Notes: generated by a model from the letters alone, not told the origin. 64,000 bases of DNA from CAYNWT01 sp964485095 (GCA_964485095.1 CAZAIB010000020.1:1-64000); one strand, 5' to 3'; shown: positions 50,365-59,818, numbered from the stretch's first letter. Numbers and translations: made by a program.

Positions 50365-51855
50365 ATGAAGTTCACACGTCTTTGTTTCGCGCTGCTAATG
50401 CCGCTCGCGATTGCGTCGTTCGCTCAGGCTCAGGAAGAGCCGAAGAAAAGCGGGCTGCCCCCCGAAGGTTATGACCATTCAGAAACCGATCCGATACCTG
50501 GTCAACGCTGGAATGTTCATGACAAAGATCGCCCGGAACCTGGCATCATTACACCGGGAACCGCCAGCACCGCGGATACTCCGGGTAAGGCTCCATCAGA
50601 TGCGGTCGTGTTGTTTGACGGAACCGATCTGAAGCACTGGCGATCCGGCAACGGCGAAGACGCCAAGTGGAAGGTCGAAGACGGTTACATGGAAGTTAAC
50701 GGAACCGGAACCATCAAAACGGCCGAATCGTTTGGTAGTTGCCAGTTGCACGTCGAATGGGCTTCACCGGCTGAACCGAAGAACAAAAGCCAGGGTCGCG
50801 GCAACAGCGGCGTGATGTTAATGGGCAAGTACGAGATTCAGGTTCTGGATTCGTTTAACAACCGGACATACTCAGACGGCCAGGCATCGGCGATTTATGG
50901 GCAGTACGCACCCATGGTCAACGCCTCGCGCGGTCCGGGTGAATGGCAAACATACGACATCATCTTCGACGCGCCGGAATACGCTGACGGCAAGTGCACG
51001 AAGCCGGGGTACCTAACGGTGCTGCACAACGGTGTTTTGGTTCATCATCACAGAGAAAGCCTTGGGCAGGTCTCGCACAAGTTTGCTCCAAAGAACAACC
51101 CTCACGCGGCGAAGCTACCACTACAACTGCAGGACCACGGCAACCCGGTTCGGTTCCGCAACATCTGGATCCGTCCGCTTAAGACTTCAACAGAACTTGC
51201 TAAAGCAGACATGGCCATGGCAGCAGGCGACGCAGTCGGAGAGGCTGTTTCAGCTAAAGAGTTCAAAGTGATCGACGTCGAGTTCAAGACAACGAAGGGC
51301 AATTTCGTTGTCGAAGTCCATCGTGAGTGGTCGCCGATAGGTGCTGACCATTTCATTGATCTTGTGACGCAGAACTTCTACGACAACGTTGGTTTCTTCA
51401 GAGCCGTGCCAAACTTCATGGTGCAGTTTGGCATTAGTGGCGATCCTGAGATGCAAAAGAAACTGGGTGAAGAAAACATCAAAGATGATCCTGTTGTGCA
51501 GTCCAACAAGCGTGGCTTCATTACTTATGCCAAGACAGGCGCACCGAACTCACGGTCTACGCAGTTGTTCATCAACTTCAAAGACAACACCTTTCTCGAT
51601 CGCCAGGGCTTCGCTCCATTTGGTCAGATCAAGGGCAACGGCATGGAGGTTGTGGACAAGATCAACCAGGAGTATGGCGAACCGCCACGTGATGCGCAGT
51701 TCCGTTTGAAGGAGAAGGGTAACGCTTACCTGAAGGAAGAACTTCCAAACGTTGACTATCTTCAGAAGGCAACGATTATCGCCGTCGATGGCAAAAAGAT
51801 TGACGCCAGCATGATTCGATTCCGCGACGGCAAGATGTTCAAGAAGCAGAAGTAG
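50365..51855 (+). CDS. Secreted DUF1080 domain fused to cyclophilin-type prolyl isomerase
   Basis: About 496 residues from the ATG at 50365, giving a signal peptide (LCFALLMPLAIASFAQAQ). Residues 70-285 form a DUF1080 domain: VVLFDGTDLKHWRSGNGEDA, VEDGYMEVNGTGTIKTAESF, QGRGNSGVMLMGKYEIQVLD and YLTVLHNGVLVHHH. Residues 300-480 are a cyclophilin: VEFKTTKGNFVVEVHREWSP, FYDNVGFFRAVPNFMVQFGI, RSTQLFINFKDNTFLDRQGF and PFGQIKGNGMEVVDKI. Cyclophilins isomerise X-Pro bonds. In the periplasm the pair may fold a glycan-associated protein. A strong terminator follows. Confidence 0.92.
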   Translation: MKFTRLCFALLMPLAIASFAQAQEEPKKSGLPPEGYDHSETDPIPGQRWNVHDKDRPEPGIITPGTASTADTPGKAPSDAVVLFDGTDLKHWRSGNGEDAKWKVEDGYMEVNGTGTIKTAESFGSCQLHVEWASPAEPKNKSQGRGNSGVMLMGKYEIQVLDSFNNRTYSDGQASAIYGQYAPMVNASRGPGEWQTYDIIFDAPEYADGKCTKPGYLTVLHNGVLVHHHRESLGQVSHKFAPKNNPHAAKLPLQLQDHGNPVRFRNIWIRPLKTSTELAKADMAMAAGDAVGEAVSAKEFKVIDVEFKTTKGNFVVEVHREWSPIGADHFIDLVTQNFYDNVGFFRAVPNFMVQFGISGDPEMQKKLGEENIKDDPVVQSNKRGFITYAKTGAPNSRSTQLFINFKDNTFLDRQGFAPFGQIKGNGMEVVDKINQEYGEPPRDAQFRLKEKGNAYLKEELPNVDYLQKATIIAVDGKKIDASMIRFRDGKMFKKQK

Positions 51856-51879
51856 GCTTCGATCCGGGTTAGAACCAGC

Positions 51880-51916
51880 AAGGCTGTTCGGGAAACCGAG
51901 CAGCCTTTTCTTTTTT
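51880..51916 (+). terminator. Intrinsic terminator
   Basis: AAGGCTGTTCGG and CCGAGCAGCCTT form a 12-bp stem (one G-U) with a GAAA-type loop, followed by TTCTTTTTT. It is a textbook rho-independent terminator 25 bases after the cyclophilin gene. Confidence 0.92.
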
Positions 51917-51979
51917 GCACTGATCGCGAAACCCTGGATGACAGGCGGTAGCCGGCGGGCTGCCGAATCCTTCGATGGA

Positions 51980-53515
51980 TTAGCCCCCAATAACTCCCGC
52001 GATGGATTCGAAGTTGCCCTTCAGAGATTCGTAAAGCGGGCCGTATTCCGGGTAAGCCTTCGCGTATGCCTTCTTAGTTTTGGCGTCAGCTTTGGTTGTC
52101 GTAACGACACGGATCGTGGCCGAACACGCTTCCACGACATTCTTGTAGGCGCCGGTTCCGGCAGCGGCCAGCAAAGCCACTCCGTAAGCAGGCCCTTCTT
52201 CTGCGTTGATGGTCACCACTTTCTTGCCGTAAACATCGGCCTGCATCTGTCGCCAGAATTTGCTGCGAGCACCCCCGCCCGAACAGCGAACCTCGCGCAC
52301 CGGAATCTGCATACCTTCGATAATCTCCAGGCAATCCTTCATCGCAAACGTCGCGCCTTCCATAACCGCGCGAGCCATGTGTGATCGACCGTGACGCAGG
52401 CTTAGTCCAACCCAGGCGGCTCTGGCGTACGGATCGGCGTGAGGCGTCCGTTCGCCGGTGAGGTATGGAAGGAAATACAGACCTTCGCAACCTGCCGGAG
52501 CGCTGGCGGCTTGCTTTGTGATGAGTTCGTACGGGTCGATCTTTTTCTTCTTCGCTTCCGCGATCTCCTGCTGACAAAGTTGGTTCCGATACCACTGCAA
52601 CGACCCGCCCGCCGACAGTACCACGCCCATCACGTGCCATTTGTCTCGAACGGCATGACAGAACGTATGCACGCGTCCGCCCGGATCGATTTGAACCTCG
52701 TCGCTGTGCGCGAAGACGACACCGCTGGTTCCCATGGTGGCTGAGATACTTCCGCGCTTCACGATTCCGTTACCGATTGCTCCCGCAGCCTGGTCTCCAC
52801 CACCGCCGACGATGGGAACGCCGACGTTCAAGCCGAGTTCTTTGGCGGCGGCCGCGTTTAGCGTTGAGCTCACGTCTTCGGACTCATAGACCGGTGGCAG
52901 CAGACTTTTGTCGATTTCAAGTTTCGATAGCAGCGGTTTGCACCACTTGCGTTTCTTCACATCCAGCAGCAGCGTTCCGGATGCATCGCTGACTTCTGTC
53001 GCAAACTCACCGCTTAGCAGAAACCGGACGTAGTCCTTGGGCAGCAGGACCTGTTTTGTTTTCGCGTAGTTGCGAGGTTCGTTGTTCCGTAGCCACAGAA
53101 TTTTTGGAGCCGTGAACCCGGTCAGCGCGGGGTTGGCGACCATCTTGATGAGTTTGGCTCGACCACCGGCCTTCTTTTCAATCTCGTCACATTCCGCTGC
53201 CGTTCGCTGATCGTTCCATAATAGCGCGGGACGAATGACTTTGTTGTTCTTGTCCAGAAACACGCTCCCGTGCATCTGGCCGCTAAGGCCAATACCGCTC
53301 ACCGACGCGGCTTTGATCTTCCCGCCTTTCAGGACTCGTCGAACGCTTTTGACGGTCGCTTTCCACCAGTGAGCCGGTTCTTGTTCTGACCAACCCGGCC
53401 TGGGACTTGAGAGCGGGTATTCTTCCGTTGCTGACGCGAGGATCTTGCCGTCCTTGCGCATCGCCAGTGTTTTGGTTCCGCTGGTCCCAATGTCGATTCC
53501 CAGAAACACGCTCAT
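51980..53515 (-). CDS. xylB: Xylulokinase
   Basis: About 511 residues from the ATG at 53515. FGGY-kinase landmarks: VFLGIDIGTSGTKTLAMRKD, GWSEQEPAHWWKAT, GIGLSGQMHGSVFLDKNNKV, LLWNDQRT, VGGGGDQAAGAIGNG, SISATMGTSGVVFAHSDE and LYFLPYLTGERTPHADPYAR. It phosphorylates D-xylulose with ATP, linking xylose to the pentose phosphate pathway. No xylose isomerase is in this window. It is monocistronic. Confidence 0.93.
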   Translation of the reverse strand: MSVFLGIDIGTSGTKTLAMRKDGKILASATEEYPLSSPRPGWSEQEPAHWWKATVKSVRRVLKGGKIKAASVSGIGLSGQMHGSVFLDKNNKVIRPALLWNDQRTAAECDEIEKKAGGRAKLIKMVANPALTGFTAPKILWLRNNEPRNYAKTKQVLLPKDYVRFLLSGEFATEVSDASGTLLLDVKKRKWCKPLLSKLEIDKSLLPPVYESEDVSSTLNAAAAKELGLNVGVPIVGGGGDQAAGAIGNGIVKRGSISATMGTSGVVFAHSDEVQIDPGGRVHTFCHAVRDKWHVMGVVLSAGGSLQWYRNQLCQQEIAEAKKKKIDPYELITKQAASAPAGCEGLYFLPYLTGERTPHADPYARAAWVGLSLRHGRSHMARAVMEGATFAMKDCLEIIEGMQIPVREVRCSGGGARSKFWRQMQADVYGKKVVTINAEEGPAYGVALLAAAGTGAYKNVVEACSATIRVVTTTKADAKTKKAYAKAYPEYGPLYESLKGNFESIAGVIGG

Positions 53516-53703
53516 GGTGTGACGCCTCGCTAAATGTGCTGCCAACTCGAACTCGACAGTGTACCGCTGGCGTTAGGGAAACACAGCGAACCCGTCATTA
53601 ATGTGGTGGGCTTCTGGCGTTCAACTGGTGGCTTTGCATGTTGCCGACTACTATCGCGGTACGTTCGTTTCAAACACACAACGGCGCCGCAACGAGAAGC
53701 AGG

Positions 53704-54147
53704 ATGCGCGAAGACACAATTGGTCGGCCGATGGAGATCCTCATGATTGAGGACTCACTGTCATCGGCGCGGCTCACGATGGGTGCTCTGAAGAAGAGCG
53801 AAGTCGAACACCGCATGACCTGGCTGCAGGATGGAGCCGAGGGGGTCGAATTTCTGACCCGCGCGGGCAAGTACCTGAAGGCTCCACAACCGGATCTTGT
53901 GTTGTTGGATTTGAACCTGCCCGGCCGCGACGGCCATGAGGTTCTGCGCGATATCCGCGGCGATGATCGCCTGAAGCAAACCGCTGTGGTGATACTCAGC
54001 GCTTCTGACGAACCCGAAGATCACCGCCAGGTCGAAGAACTTGGCGTGCAGAGTTACCTGACCAAACCTGTGGACATGGACGAGTTCCTGCGCGTGGTTC
54101 AGGAGGTTCGGGCGTATTGGAAGGCGAACCAGATTGGACCTGAGTAG
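53704..54147 (+). CDS. Response regulator (CheY/Rcp1-like)
   Basis: About 147 residues from the ATG at 53704. The single receiver domain has the acidic pair in ILMIEDS, the phosphoacceptor Asp in LVLLDLNLPGRDGHEVL, the Thr/Ser in VVILSAS and the Lys in YLTKPVDMDEF. The GRPMEILMIEDS start is typical of Rcp1-type regulators paired with hybrid or phytochrome-like kinases. There is no output domain, so it signals by protein contact. No cognate kinase is adjacent. Confidence 0.9.
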   Translation: MREDTIGRPMEILMIEDSLSSARLTMGALKKSEVEHRMTWLQDGAEGVEFLTRAGKYLKAPQPDLVLLDLNLPGRDGHEVLRDIRGDDRLKQTAVVILSASDEPEDHRQVEELGVQSYLTKPVDMDEFLRVVQEVRAYWKANQIGPE

Positions 54148-54161
54148 CTACAAGCAGTCGT

Positions 54162-54836
54162 TCAGGTCTGGTGCTTGAGGAAATTCAGGATCGCCACGGC
54201 AACATCGTCAGTGTGCGTTACCGCAATCGAATGTCCTCCACCCCTGACAACCACGTTGGGTTCGGTGCGACGGATCGGGAAGACTTCGTCATTCTCGCCG
54301 TGGATATGACATGTTGGGACGGCATCCGCATCGCCTTCGGTCCGCCAGTCAACAACAGCAGAGATGGCCCACTGGTACCACAGCTTCTCGGCACCCGCCA
54401 ATTGCGAGAGGCGCCGAGTGGTTTTCGATTGGAGGGGCCGGGGCAGCAGCGACATGCCCCGTCCGATCACAACAAGGCTACGCGAACTCATACCCCCACC
54501 CGCGAGTCGGGCAACGGACCATTTTCGTGGCAGTTGACCGGCGTTCCGAACCGTTGAGATCAGAATGCAGCCCTTCGGTTTGATGAGCCGCGAAATCTCG
54601 GCTGCGACAATTCCGCCAAACGAAACGCCAACGATGAAACAGTTTGGATCGAATTTCTTTGAGAACCTCTTCGCGTACTCGTTGAGTGATTCGCCCACCA
54701 GCGGTTCGATGAATTCGACAACCCTGCTTCCAGGAAGTCGTCGCTGCAGTCTCGATAGAACAGGGTAGCTGCGTGCTAGTCCGGGGATCATCTGGAGTTG
54801 CAGTGATTCCCCGGTCGTCACAACGCGCCTACTCAT
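54162..54836 (-). CDS. Alpha/beta hydrolase
   Basis: About 224 residues from an ATG that overlaps the upstream stop (ATGAGTAG), so it is translationally coupled to the LOG-family gene. The nucleophile elbow is FIVGVSFGGIVAAEIS (Ser in GVSFGG), the acid is the Asp in HIHGENDEVFPIR, and the His is in VRGGGHSIAVTHTDDVA. It should be a cytosolic esterase- or acylhydrolase-like enzyme; the substrate is unknown. A longer upstream frame is only a shadow of the neighbouring gene. Confidence 0.8.
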   Translation of the reverse strand: MSRRVVTTGESLQLQMIPGLARSYPVLSRLQRRLPGSRVVEFIEPLVGESLNEYAKRFSKKFDPNCFIVGVSFGGIVAAEISRLIKPKGCILISTVRNAGQLPRKWSVARLAGGGMSSRSLVVIGRGMSLLPRPLQSKTTRRLSQLAGAEKLWYQWAISAVVDWRTEGDADAVPTCHIHGENDEVFPIRRTEPNVVVRGGGHSIAVTHTDDVAVAILNFLKHQT

Positions 54837-55878
54837 CCGGGCCAAGTTCGTCGTTGAGAACATCGATGAGTTCTCGCAGCCGACCAATGCTGCGGCGGTT
54901 GAAGTGCATCGACAGGCGTGGCAGGTCCTTGAGGTGTTCGTCGTCGGCTTCCAGCTTGTGCATGGTTGCCTTTTCGATTTTGCCACTGCTAAGGATGTCG
55001 GCAAAGTCTGCGTTGAGGCGTTCGACAAGTGCGTCTGATGGTTCCTCGTGCAAACGAATCACCAACTGGTCTTTGACGAACCGCATACTGTTGTAGACCG
55101 AGTAGAAGTTCAGGACTTCGTTGACGGCTTCTTCGACGTCGGTGGTCACATAGAACAGCGACAAGTCAGCGGGCGAAATCATTCCGCCTTCCAGCAGTTC
55201 TTCCTTAATGTAATCCAACCAGCGTGACCAATAGGTTCCGCCGTCTTCGTCCAGCAGGACGATGGGCATCAGGTCGCGTTTGCCGGTCTGGACCAGCGTG
55301 AGAACTTCGAACGCCTCGTCTTGTGTTCCGAAACCGCCCGGGCAAACGACAATCGAGTGCACTTCTTTCACAAACATGAGCTTGCGTGTGAAGAAGTACT
55401 TGAGGTTCACCAGCTTGGGGTCACCTTCGATGATGTAGTTGGATTCCTGTTCGAAGGGCAACATGATGTTCAGGCCCATCGACATCTCGCGTCCGGCTCC
55501 AACATGTCCGGCTTCCATGATGCCGCCACCCGCGCCGGTGACGACCATCCAGTCTTCTTCCGCCATCCGCTTTCCGAACTCGACAGCTTTCTTGTAGGTG
55601 CCTTCTTCCGGCTTGGTTCTGGCCGAACCAAACACGGTGACCTTGCGCTGTTTGCGGAACGGTGTGAAAATCTTAAACGCGTACCGAAGTTCCTTCAGCG
55701 TTCGCGCCAGGATCTTCAGGTCACCACGGGTTGCACCGTCGGCGGCCAACTTGTCGGCCGTGTCCTTGATCTCATCGATCAATTCCGAGTGCGGGTACAG
55801 TTCTTGCTCACTGTGGTCCAGAACCTCCAGTTCGGACAGCTTCGGATCTGCTTTTCGAAAACGCTTACGAGACGACAT
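54829..55878 (-). CDS. LOG family (TIGR00730-like) nucleotide-binding protein
   Basis: About 349 residues from the ATG at 55878, with GAAGGAAGA upstream. The central Rossmann-like domain has VTVFGSARTKPEEGTYKKAV, MVVTGAGGGIMEAGHVGAGR and the signature PGGFGTQDEAFEVLTL (PGGxGTxxE). LOG proteins are phosphoribohydrolases acting on nucleoside monophosphates such as AMP or cytokinin precursors; they were formerly mis-annotated as lysine decarboxylases. This copy has an N-terminal extension of about 70 residues and a long C-terminal helical region, which is larger than the standard form. Confidence 0.87.
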   Translation of the reverse strand: MSSRKRFRKADPKLSELEVLDHSEQELYPHSELIDEIKDTADKLAADGATRGDLKILARTLKELRYAFKIFTPFRKQRKVTVFGSARTKPEEGTYKKAVEFGKRMAEEDWMVVTGAGGGIMEAGHVGAGREMSMGLNIMLPFEQESNYIIEGDPKLVNLKYFFTRKLMFVKEVHSIVVCPGGFGTQDEAFEVLTLVQTGKRDLMPIVLLDEDGGTYWSRWLDYIKEELLEGGMISPADLSLFYVTTDVEEAVNEVLNFYSVYNSMRFVKDQLVIRLHEEPSDALVERLNADFADILSSGKIEKATMHKLEADDEHLKDLPRLSMHFNRRSIGRLRELIDVLNDELGPDE

Positions 55879-55971
55879 ACGTTCTTCTTCCTTCAACCAA
55901 TGAATCCACAGAAACCAGGCCGCGTTCCGCCCCAGGCCACAGCTCCACCCAACCGGGTGTGCAATTAACAA

Positions 55972-56017
55972 CTTCAGTTACCACACCAACCGGGTACCGA
56001 TGCAACGGAACGTTGCC
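55972..56017. repeat. Dispersed downstream repeat, copy 2
   Basis: This block directly follows the STAS gene stop on the minus strand and shares GGCAACGTTCCGTTGCATCG, a CCGG block and GTAACTGA with the copy after thiC (40526-40570). Both copies begin at the stop codon, so they are probably part of the 3' untranslated region. Confidence 0.75.
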
Positions 56018-56383
56018 TTAGGACATGACGGCGTCGAGGGCTTCTTCCCGGGTGTCGTAGATGGCCCAGATTGTATCAAGAGCGGTGATGCGCAGAAGTT
56101 CGGCCGCAGTGGGGCTGGCTCCACACAAGACCATCTCGCCACCCGCTTTCCGAACGAACTTGTGGCACCGCAGCAGCAGGGCCAGGAACACCGAGCCGAA
56201 GTAGGAAACGTCTGACAGATCGACCACCACCATCGGGACTTCCTGGTCCTTAAGCGGTTCCATCACAATGTCAGCGGCCTGTTCAATAAGGTCCCACTGC
56301 ATATCTTCGATATTGGTCGCCGGTCGGATCAGAACGGTGTTTCCGTGCCATTCCAAACGGAAGTCATCAAGGAATTCAGCCAC
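56018..56383 (-). CDS. STAS-domain anti-sigma factor antagonist-like protein
   Basis: 121 residues forming one STAS domain. It has the strand pair WHGNTVLIRPATNIEDMQWD, MVVVDLSDVSYFGSVFLALL (the Ser in YFGS aligns with the phosphorylated Ser of SpoIIAA-type proteins) and GGEMVLCGASPTAAELLRIT. Such proteins release sigma factors or control stressosome-like partner switching when dephosphorylated. No kinase or phosphatase partner is adjacent. Confidence 0.88.
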   Translation of the reverse strand: MAEFLDDFRLEWHGNTVLIRPATNIEDMQWDLIEQAADIVMEPLKDQEVPMVVVDLSDVSYFGSVFLALLLRCHKFVRKAGGEMVLCGASPTAAELLRITALDTIWAIYDTREEALDAVMS

Positions 56384-56583
56384 AGGGATGCTCTCAAAAG
56401 GTCAAAATCGCCGGTTCTTGCGTAGGTTTGGACAATACCAGACCGTCTCTCCTATAGCACCCAATCGGGGGCTTTCTATTTCTCCTGTCGGACCGTCGCG
56501 TGAGCTTCGGATAGATAGGTAAGGAAAACACCCCGGCTTGGCATCTATGGTGTTCTAATGGACATATATTTGCGTGAGCGCAG

Positions 56584-56612
56584 TTGACATTCGGCAAAGG
56601 TGCGGGTGTAAT
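56584..56612 (+). promoter_or_regulatory. Consensus-like sigma-70 promoter with long leader
   Basis: TTGACA at 56584-56589, a 17-base spacer and TGTAAT at 56607-56612 (5 of 6 matches). It lies about 210 bases before the ketoacyl synthase start, giving a long 5' leader. The rest of the 440-base divergent gap (56384-56824) shows no gene, and I could not identify a fold in the leader. Confidence 0.7.
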
Positions 56613-56824
56613 TTGATGATTCCGTCAGGAACGGAAGTCTCACTTTTGGCAACATGAAGCGCCGATAAGTGAGCAGTTCCATGTGTGCGGTGAGGAAGGG
56701 AGGGGAACCCCAACCTCAATCGCGCGGGAAGGAAACCAGGTGGCGTGGGCGTCATCAGGGGACCACAAGTTGGGTCTGATGTTCTGTGTGCAATGACTGC
56801 GGCAGAGTATCGTGGGTATTTAAC

Positions 56825-58105
56825 ATGGCTGGGTCTCAGTCGATACGGGTGGTCATCACCGGTGTCGGAGTCGTCTCGCCGATTGGCATCGGAAAAGATG
56901 CGTTTTGGCGAAGTCTCCGCGAAGGCCGTTCGGGCGTGGACTATTTACAGTCCCTCGCGGACAGTCTTCCATCGCCGTACGCGGCGGAGATTAAGGACTT
57001 CGATCCGCGCGAACACCTGCGCGATCTGAAGTTTCTAAAAGTAATGTCTCGAGGCATGCAACTTGGCGTGTCGTCGGCCTCGCTCGCGATGCGCGATGCG
57101 GCCATTAAAGACGGAGATGTCGATCCGAACCGACTTGGCGTCAGTTTTGGTGCCGGCCGTATTTCGACCACTCCCAGCGAAGTTTCCGGTGCCATTCAGG
57201 AAGAAGTCGACCCTGCTGAAAGCTACACCCGCTGGGGCGAAGACAGCATTGGTCGCGTGACACCGCTGTGGCTTTTGCGCCGCATGCCCAACATGCCCGC
57301 CGCTCATGTTTCCATCGATCACAACGCTCGTGGTCCCAACAATACAATTACCTGTCGCGATTCGTCAGCTTTGCTGGCCTTGGCCGAAGCGACTCGCGTC
57401 ATCGAACGCGGTTCTGCCGACTGCATGATCGTGGGAGCCTGCAGTTCGAACCTACAGCCTGTCGACCTGGCCAAGCTGAACCTGTTTGAAGGGCTGACTC
57501 GCCGATCCATCGATCCAGAACGCGCTGTGAAGCCGTTCGACTTCAACCGCGACGGCACAATCCTCGGCGAAGGAGCCGGTTCGTTCGTGATTGAACGCTA
57601 CGAACACGCGGTCGCTCGTGGAGCGAAAATCTACGCCGAAGTCGTTGGTATCGGAGCCGGCTGTGACGGAACCGGTTATTGGAACGGAGCCGGCGGACGT
57701 GGTCTGGTTCATGCGATTAACAATGCCATGAACCGAGGCGGCCTGAAACCTCGCGAAATCGGCCACATTAACGCTCACGGCAAGAGCACTCAGCGTGACG
57801 ACCTCGTCGAAGCCCGAGCGTACCACAAGGCGTTTGGTCCTCTGGCCGAACGGATTCCCGTGACTGCTTTGAAGAGCTACTTCGGCCACTTTGACGCTGG
57901 TTCAGGTGCTGTTGAAATGGTCGGCAGCCTGCTGGCTTTGGAACACGGCGAAGTGCCAGCGACACTGAATTACGAACGCCCCGACCCTCGCTGCCGCCTG
58001 AATGTGGTTCACGAAGGTCCACAGCGTTTGGAGAATCGCACGGCAATTACGGTCAATCGAACCGCAATGGGTCAAAGTGCGGCCGCGATCTTCCGATCTG
58101 TATAG
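56825..58105 (+). CDS. Beta-ketoacyl-ACP synthase-like protein
   Basis: About 426 residues from the ATG at 56825 (MAGSQS). It has the KAS II fold: VVITGVGVVSPIGIGKDAFW, KSYFGHFDAGSGAVEMVGSL and GAGSFVIERYEHAVARGAKI. The catalytic triad appears as C177 in TITCRDSS, H318 in NAHGKST and H355 in YFGHFD. The motif around the Cys differs from the usual TACATG. KAS enzymes elongate fatty-acid chains on ACP. No acyl carrier protein gene is adjacent, so it may belong to a specialised lipid or polyketide pathway. Confidence 0.88.
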   Translation: MAGSQSIRVVITGVGVVSPIGIGKDAFWRSLREGRSGVDYLQSLADSLPSPYAAEIKDFDPREHLRDLKFLKVMSRGMQLGVSSASLAMRDAAIKDGDVDPNRLGVSFGAGRISTTPSEVSGAIQEEVDPAESYTRWGEDSIGRVTPLWLLRRMPNMPAAHVSIDHNARGPNNTITCRDSSALLALAEATRVIERGSADCMIVGACSSNLQPVDLAKLNLFEGLTRRSIDPERAVKPFDFNRDGTILGEGAGSFVIERYEHAVARGAKIYAEVVGIGAGCDGTGYWNGAGGRGLVHAINNAMNRGGLKPREIGHINAHGKSTQRDDLVEARAYHKAFGPLAERIPVTALKSYFGHFDAGSGAVEMVGSLLALEHGEVPATLNYERPDPRCRLNVVHEGPQRLENRTAITVNRTAMGQSAAAIFRSV

Positions 58106-58327
58106 GAAAAGTCGCCGGACTCTCCGAGTCGGGTCAGAGTACAAAGTGCGCCGGCGCGACACTTTGTTCGGTGACTTTTCAGGAAACGGCGTGTTCCAGT
58201 TGCTCTAGTGGACTTCCTGCCGTAACATCGCCGATTCGTTTGGTAATCACTTGGCCGTTGCGAAGCCTTGTGAGGCTGGTTTTTGTTCCAGCTACCCTCT
58301 GCTCACACGAGTAAATGGTTCTCGCCC

Positions 58328-59818
58328 ATGTTTGAAGGTATCACAGAAGGTCTCGGCAACGCTCTATCGTCCCTTGGACGGTCGGGTTCGATCACGGAAA
58401 AGAATATCCGTGACGCCATGAAGGAGATCCGCCAGGCTTTGCTTGAGGCTGATGTCGCGTTCGACATCGCCAATGACTTCGTCAAGACGGTCACTCAGCA
58501 GGCAGTCGGCGAGAAGGTGCTTAAGTCCCTTCGTCCCAGCGAACAGATCGTAGGGATCGTCCACCGGGAACTCATCAATCTGATGGGTGGCGATGCGGAT
58601 TCATCGCTGCATCTGAAACGTGACGGCGTCACCGTCCTGATGATGTGCGGTCTGCAGGGTAGTGGTAAGACAACGACCTGCGGCAAGTTGGCTCGCAGGC
58701 TGAAGTCGAGTGGGTTCGAACCGATGCTGGTCGCGGCCGACCTGCAACGACCAGCGGCTATCGAACAGCTGAAAGTAATCGGCGAACAGATTGGCGTTCG
58801 CGTTTACAGCGAAGACCCGGCCAACAGTAATCCGGTCAAGGTTTGCCAGAACGGCGTGAAGGAAGCGAAGAAGGGCAACATCAAAGTTGTCATTCTGGAC
58901 ACCGCCGGACGTCTGCACGTCGATGACGACCTGATGGGCGAACTGCAGCAAATCGACAACAAGTGTGCTCCCGACCAGGCACTGCTTGTTTGCGATGCGA
59001 TGACCGGGCAGGACGCGGTCAACAGTGCCAAGGCGTTTAACGAAGCGTTGGAACTGGACGGCGTCATCCTAACTAAGCTGGACGGTGACACACGCGGCGG
59101 TGCTGCTCTTAGCGTGAAGGCTGTGACTGGCGTTCCGATTAAGTTTGTCGGTATCGGCGAACAACTGGATCGACTTGATGAGTTCGACCCGGAACGCATG
59201 GCTGGCCGTATTCTTGGCATGGGCGACATTGTCGGCCTGGTCAATCGAGCTCAGGAAGAGTTCGATGACGCGGAGATGGCCAAGCAGCAGGAGAAGATGC
59301 AGAAGGGCCAGTTCACTCTCGACGACTTCCGCAAGCAGATGGCTCAAATCAAGAAGATTGGCACAATGGGCGAGATCATGAAAATGATCCCCGGCATGGG
59401 CAAGCTGGCCGACAACCTGGGCGATGCCAATCCCGACCAGGAAATGCAGCGAATCGGTGGCATCATCGATTCCATGACAAAAGACGAACGCACCAATCCT
59501 GACAAAATCGATCGAAGTCGCCGCAACCGCATCGCGATGGGTAGCGGAGTTGACCCGGCTGATGTGAACAAGCTGTTAAAAGATTTCGGCAGCATGCGGA
59601 AGATGATGCAGGAAATGGCCGGCATGGGTATGCGTGATCGCATGCGGGCCATGCAGCAAATGGGCAACAGCGGCATGCTGGATCCTGGTGCAGAAATCAA
59701 AGATAAGAAGTTCCGAAGCAAACGCGGTCCGCTGGACAGCAACAAGGCGAAGGAAAAACGCAAGAAGGATCGCAAGGCGGCAGCAAAAGCCAAAAAGCGA
59801 AACCGGAAGCGCAAGTAG
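58328..59818 (+). CDS. ffh: Signal recognition particle protein Ffh
   Basis: About 496 residues from the ATG at 58328. The SRP54 N domain is FEGITEGLGNALSSLGRSGS; the GTPase has GLQGSGKTTTCGKLARRL, LDTAGRLHVDDDLM, LTKLDGDTRGGAALSVK and GEQLDRLDEFDPERMAGRIL. The C-terminal M domain is Met-rich (IMKMIPGMGKLADNLGDANP, MRKMMQEMAGMGMRDRMRAM) and binds signal sequences and 4.5S RNA. It targets nascent membrane proteins to FtsY. It heads the translation block. Confidence 0.97.
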   Translation: MFEGITEGLGNALSSLGRSGSITEKNIRDAMKEIRQALLEADVAFDIANDFVKTVTQQAVGEKVLKSLRPSEQIVGIVHRELINLMGGDADSSLHLKRDGVTVLMMCGLQGSGKTTTCGKLARRLKSSGFEPMLVAADLQRPAAIEQLKVIGEQIGVRVYSEDPANSNPVKVCQNGVKEAKKGNIKVVILDTAGRLHVDDDLMGELQQIDNKCAPDQALLVCDAMTGQDAVNSAKAFNEALELDGVILTKLDGDTRGGAALSVKAVTGVPIKFVGIGEQLDRLDEFDPERMAGRILGMGDIVGLVNRAQEEFDDAEMAKQQEKMQKGQFTLDDFRKQMAQIKKIGTMGEIMKMIPGMGKLADNLGDANPDQEMQRIGGIIDSMTKDERTNPDKIDRSRRNRIAMGSGVDPADVNKLLKDFGSMRKMMQEMAGMGMRDRMRAMQQMGNSGMLDPGAEIKDKKFRSKRGPLDSNKAKEKRKKDRKAAAKAKKRNRKRK

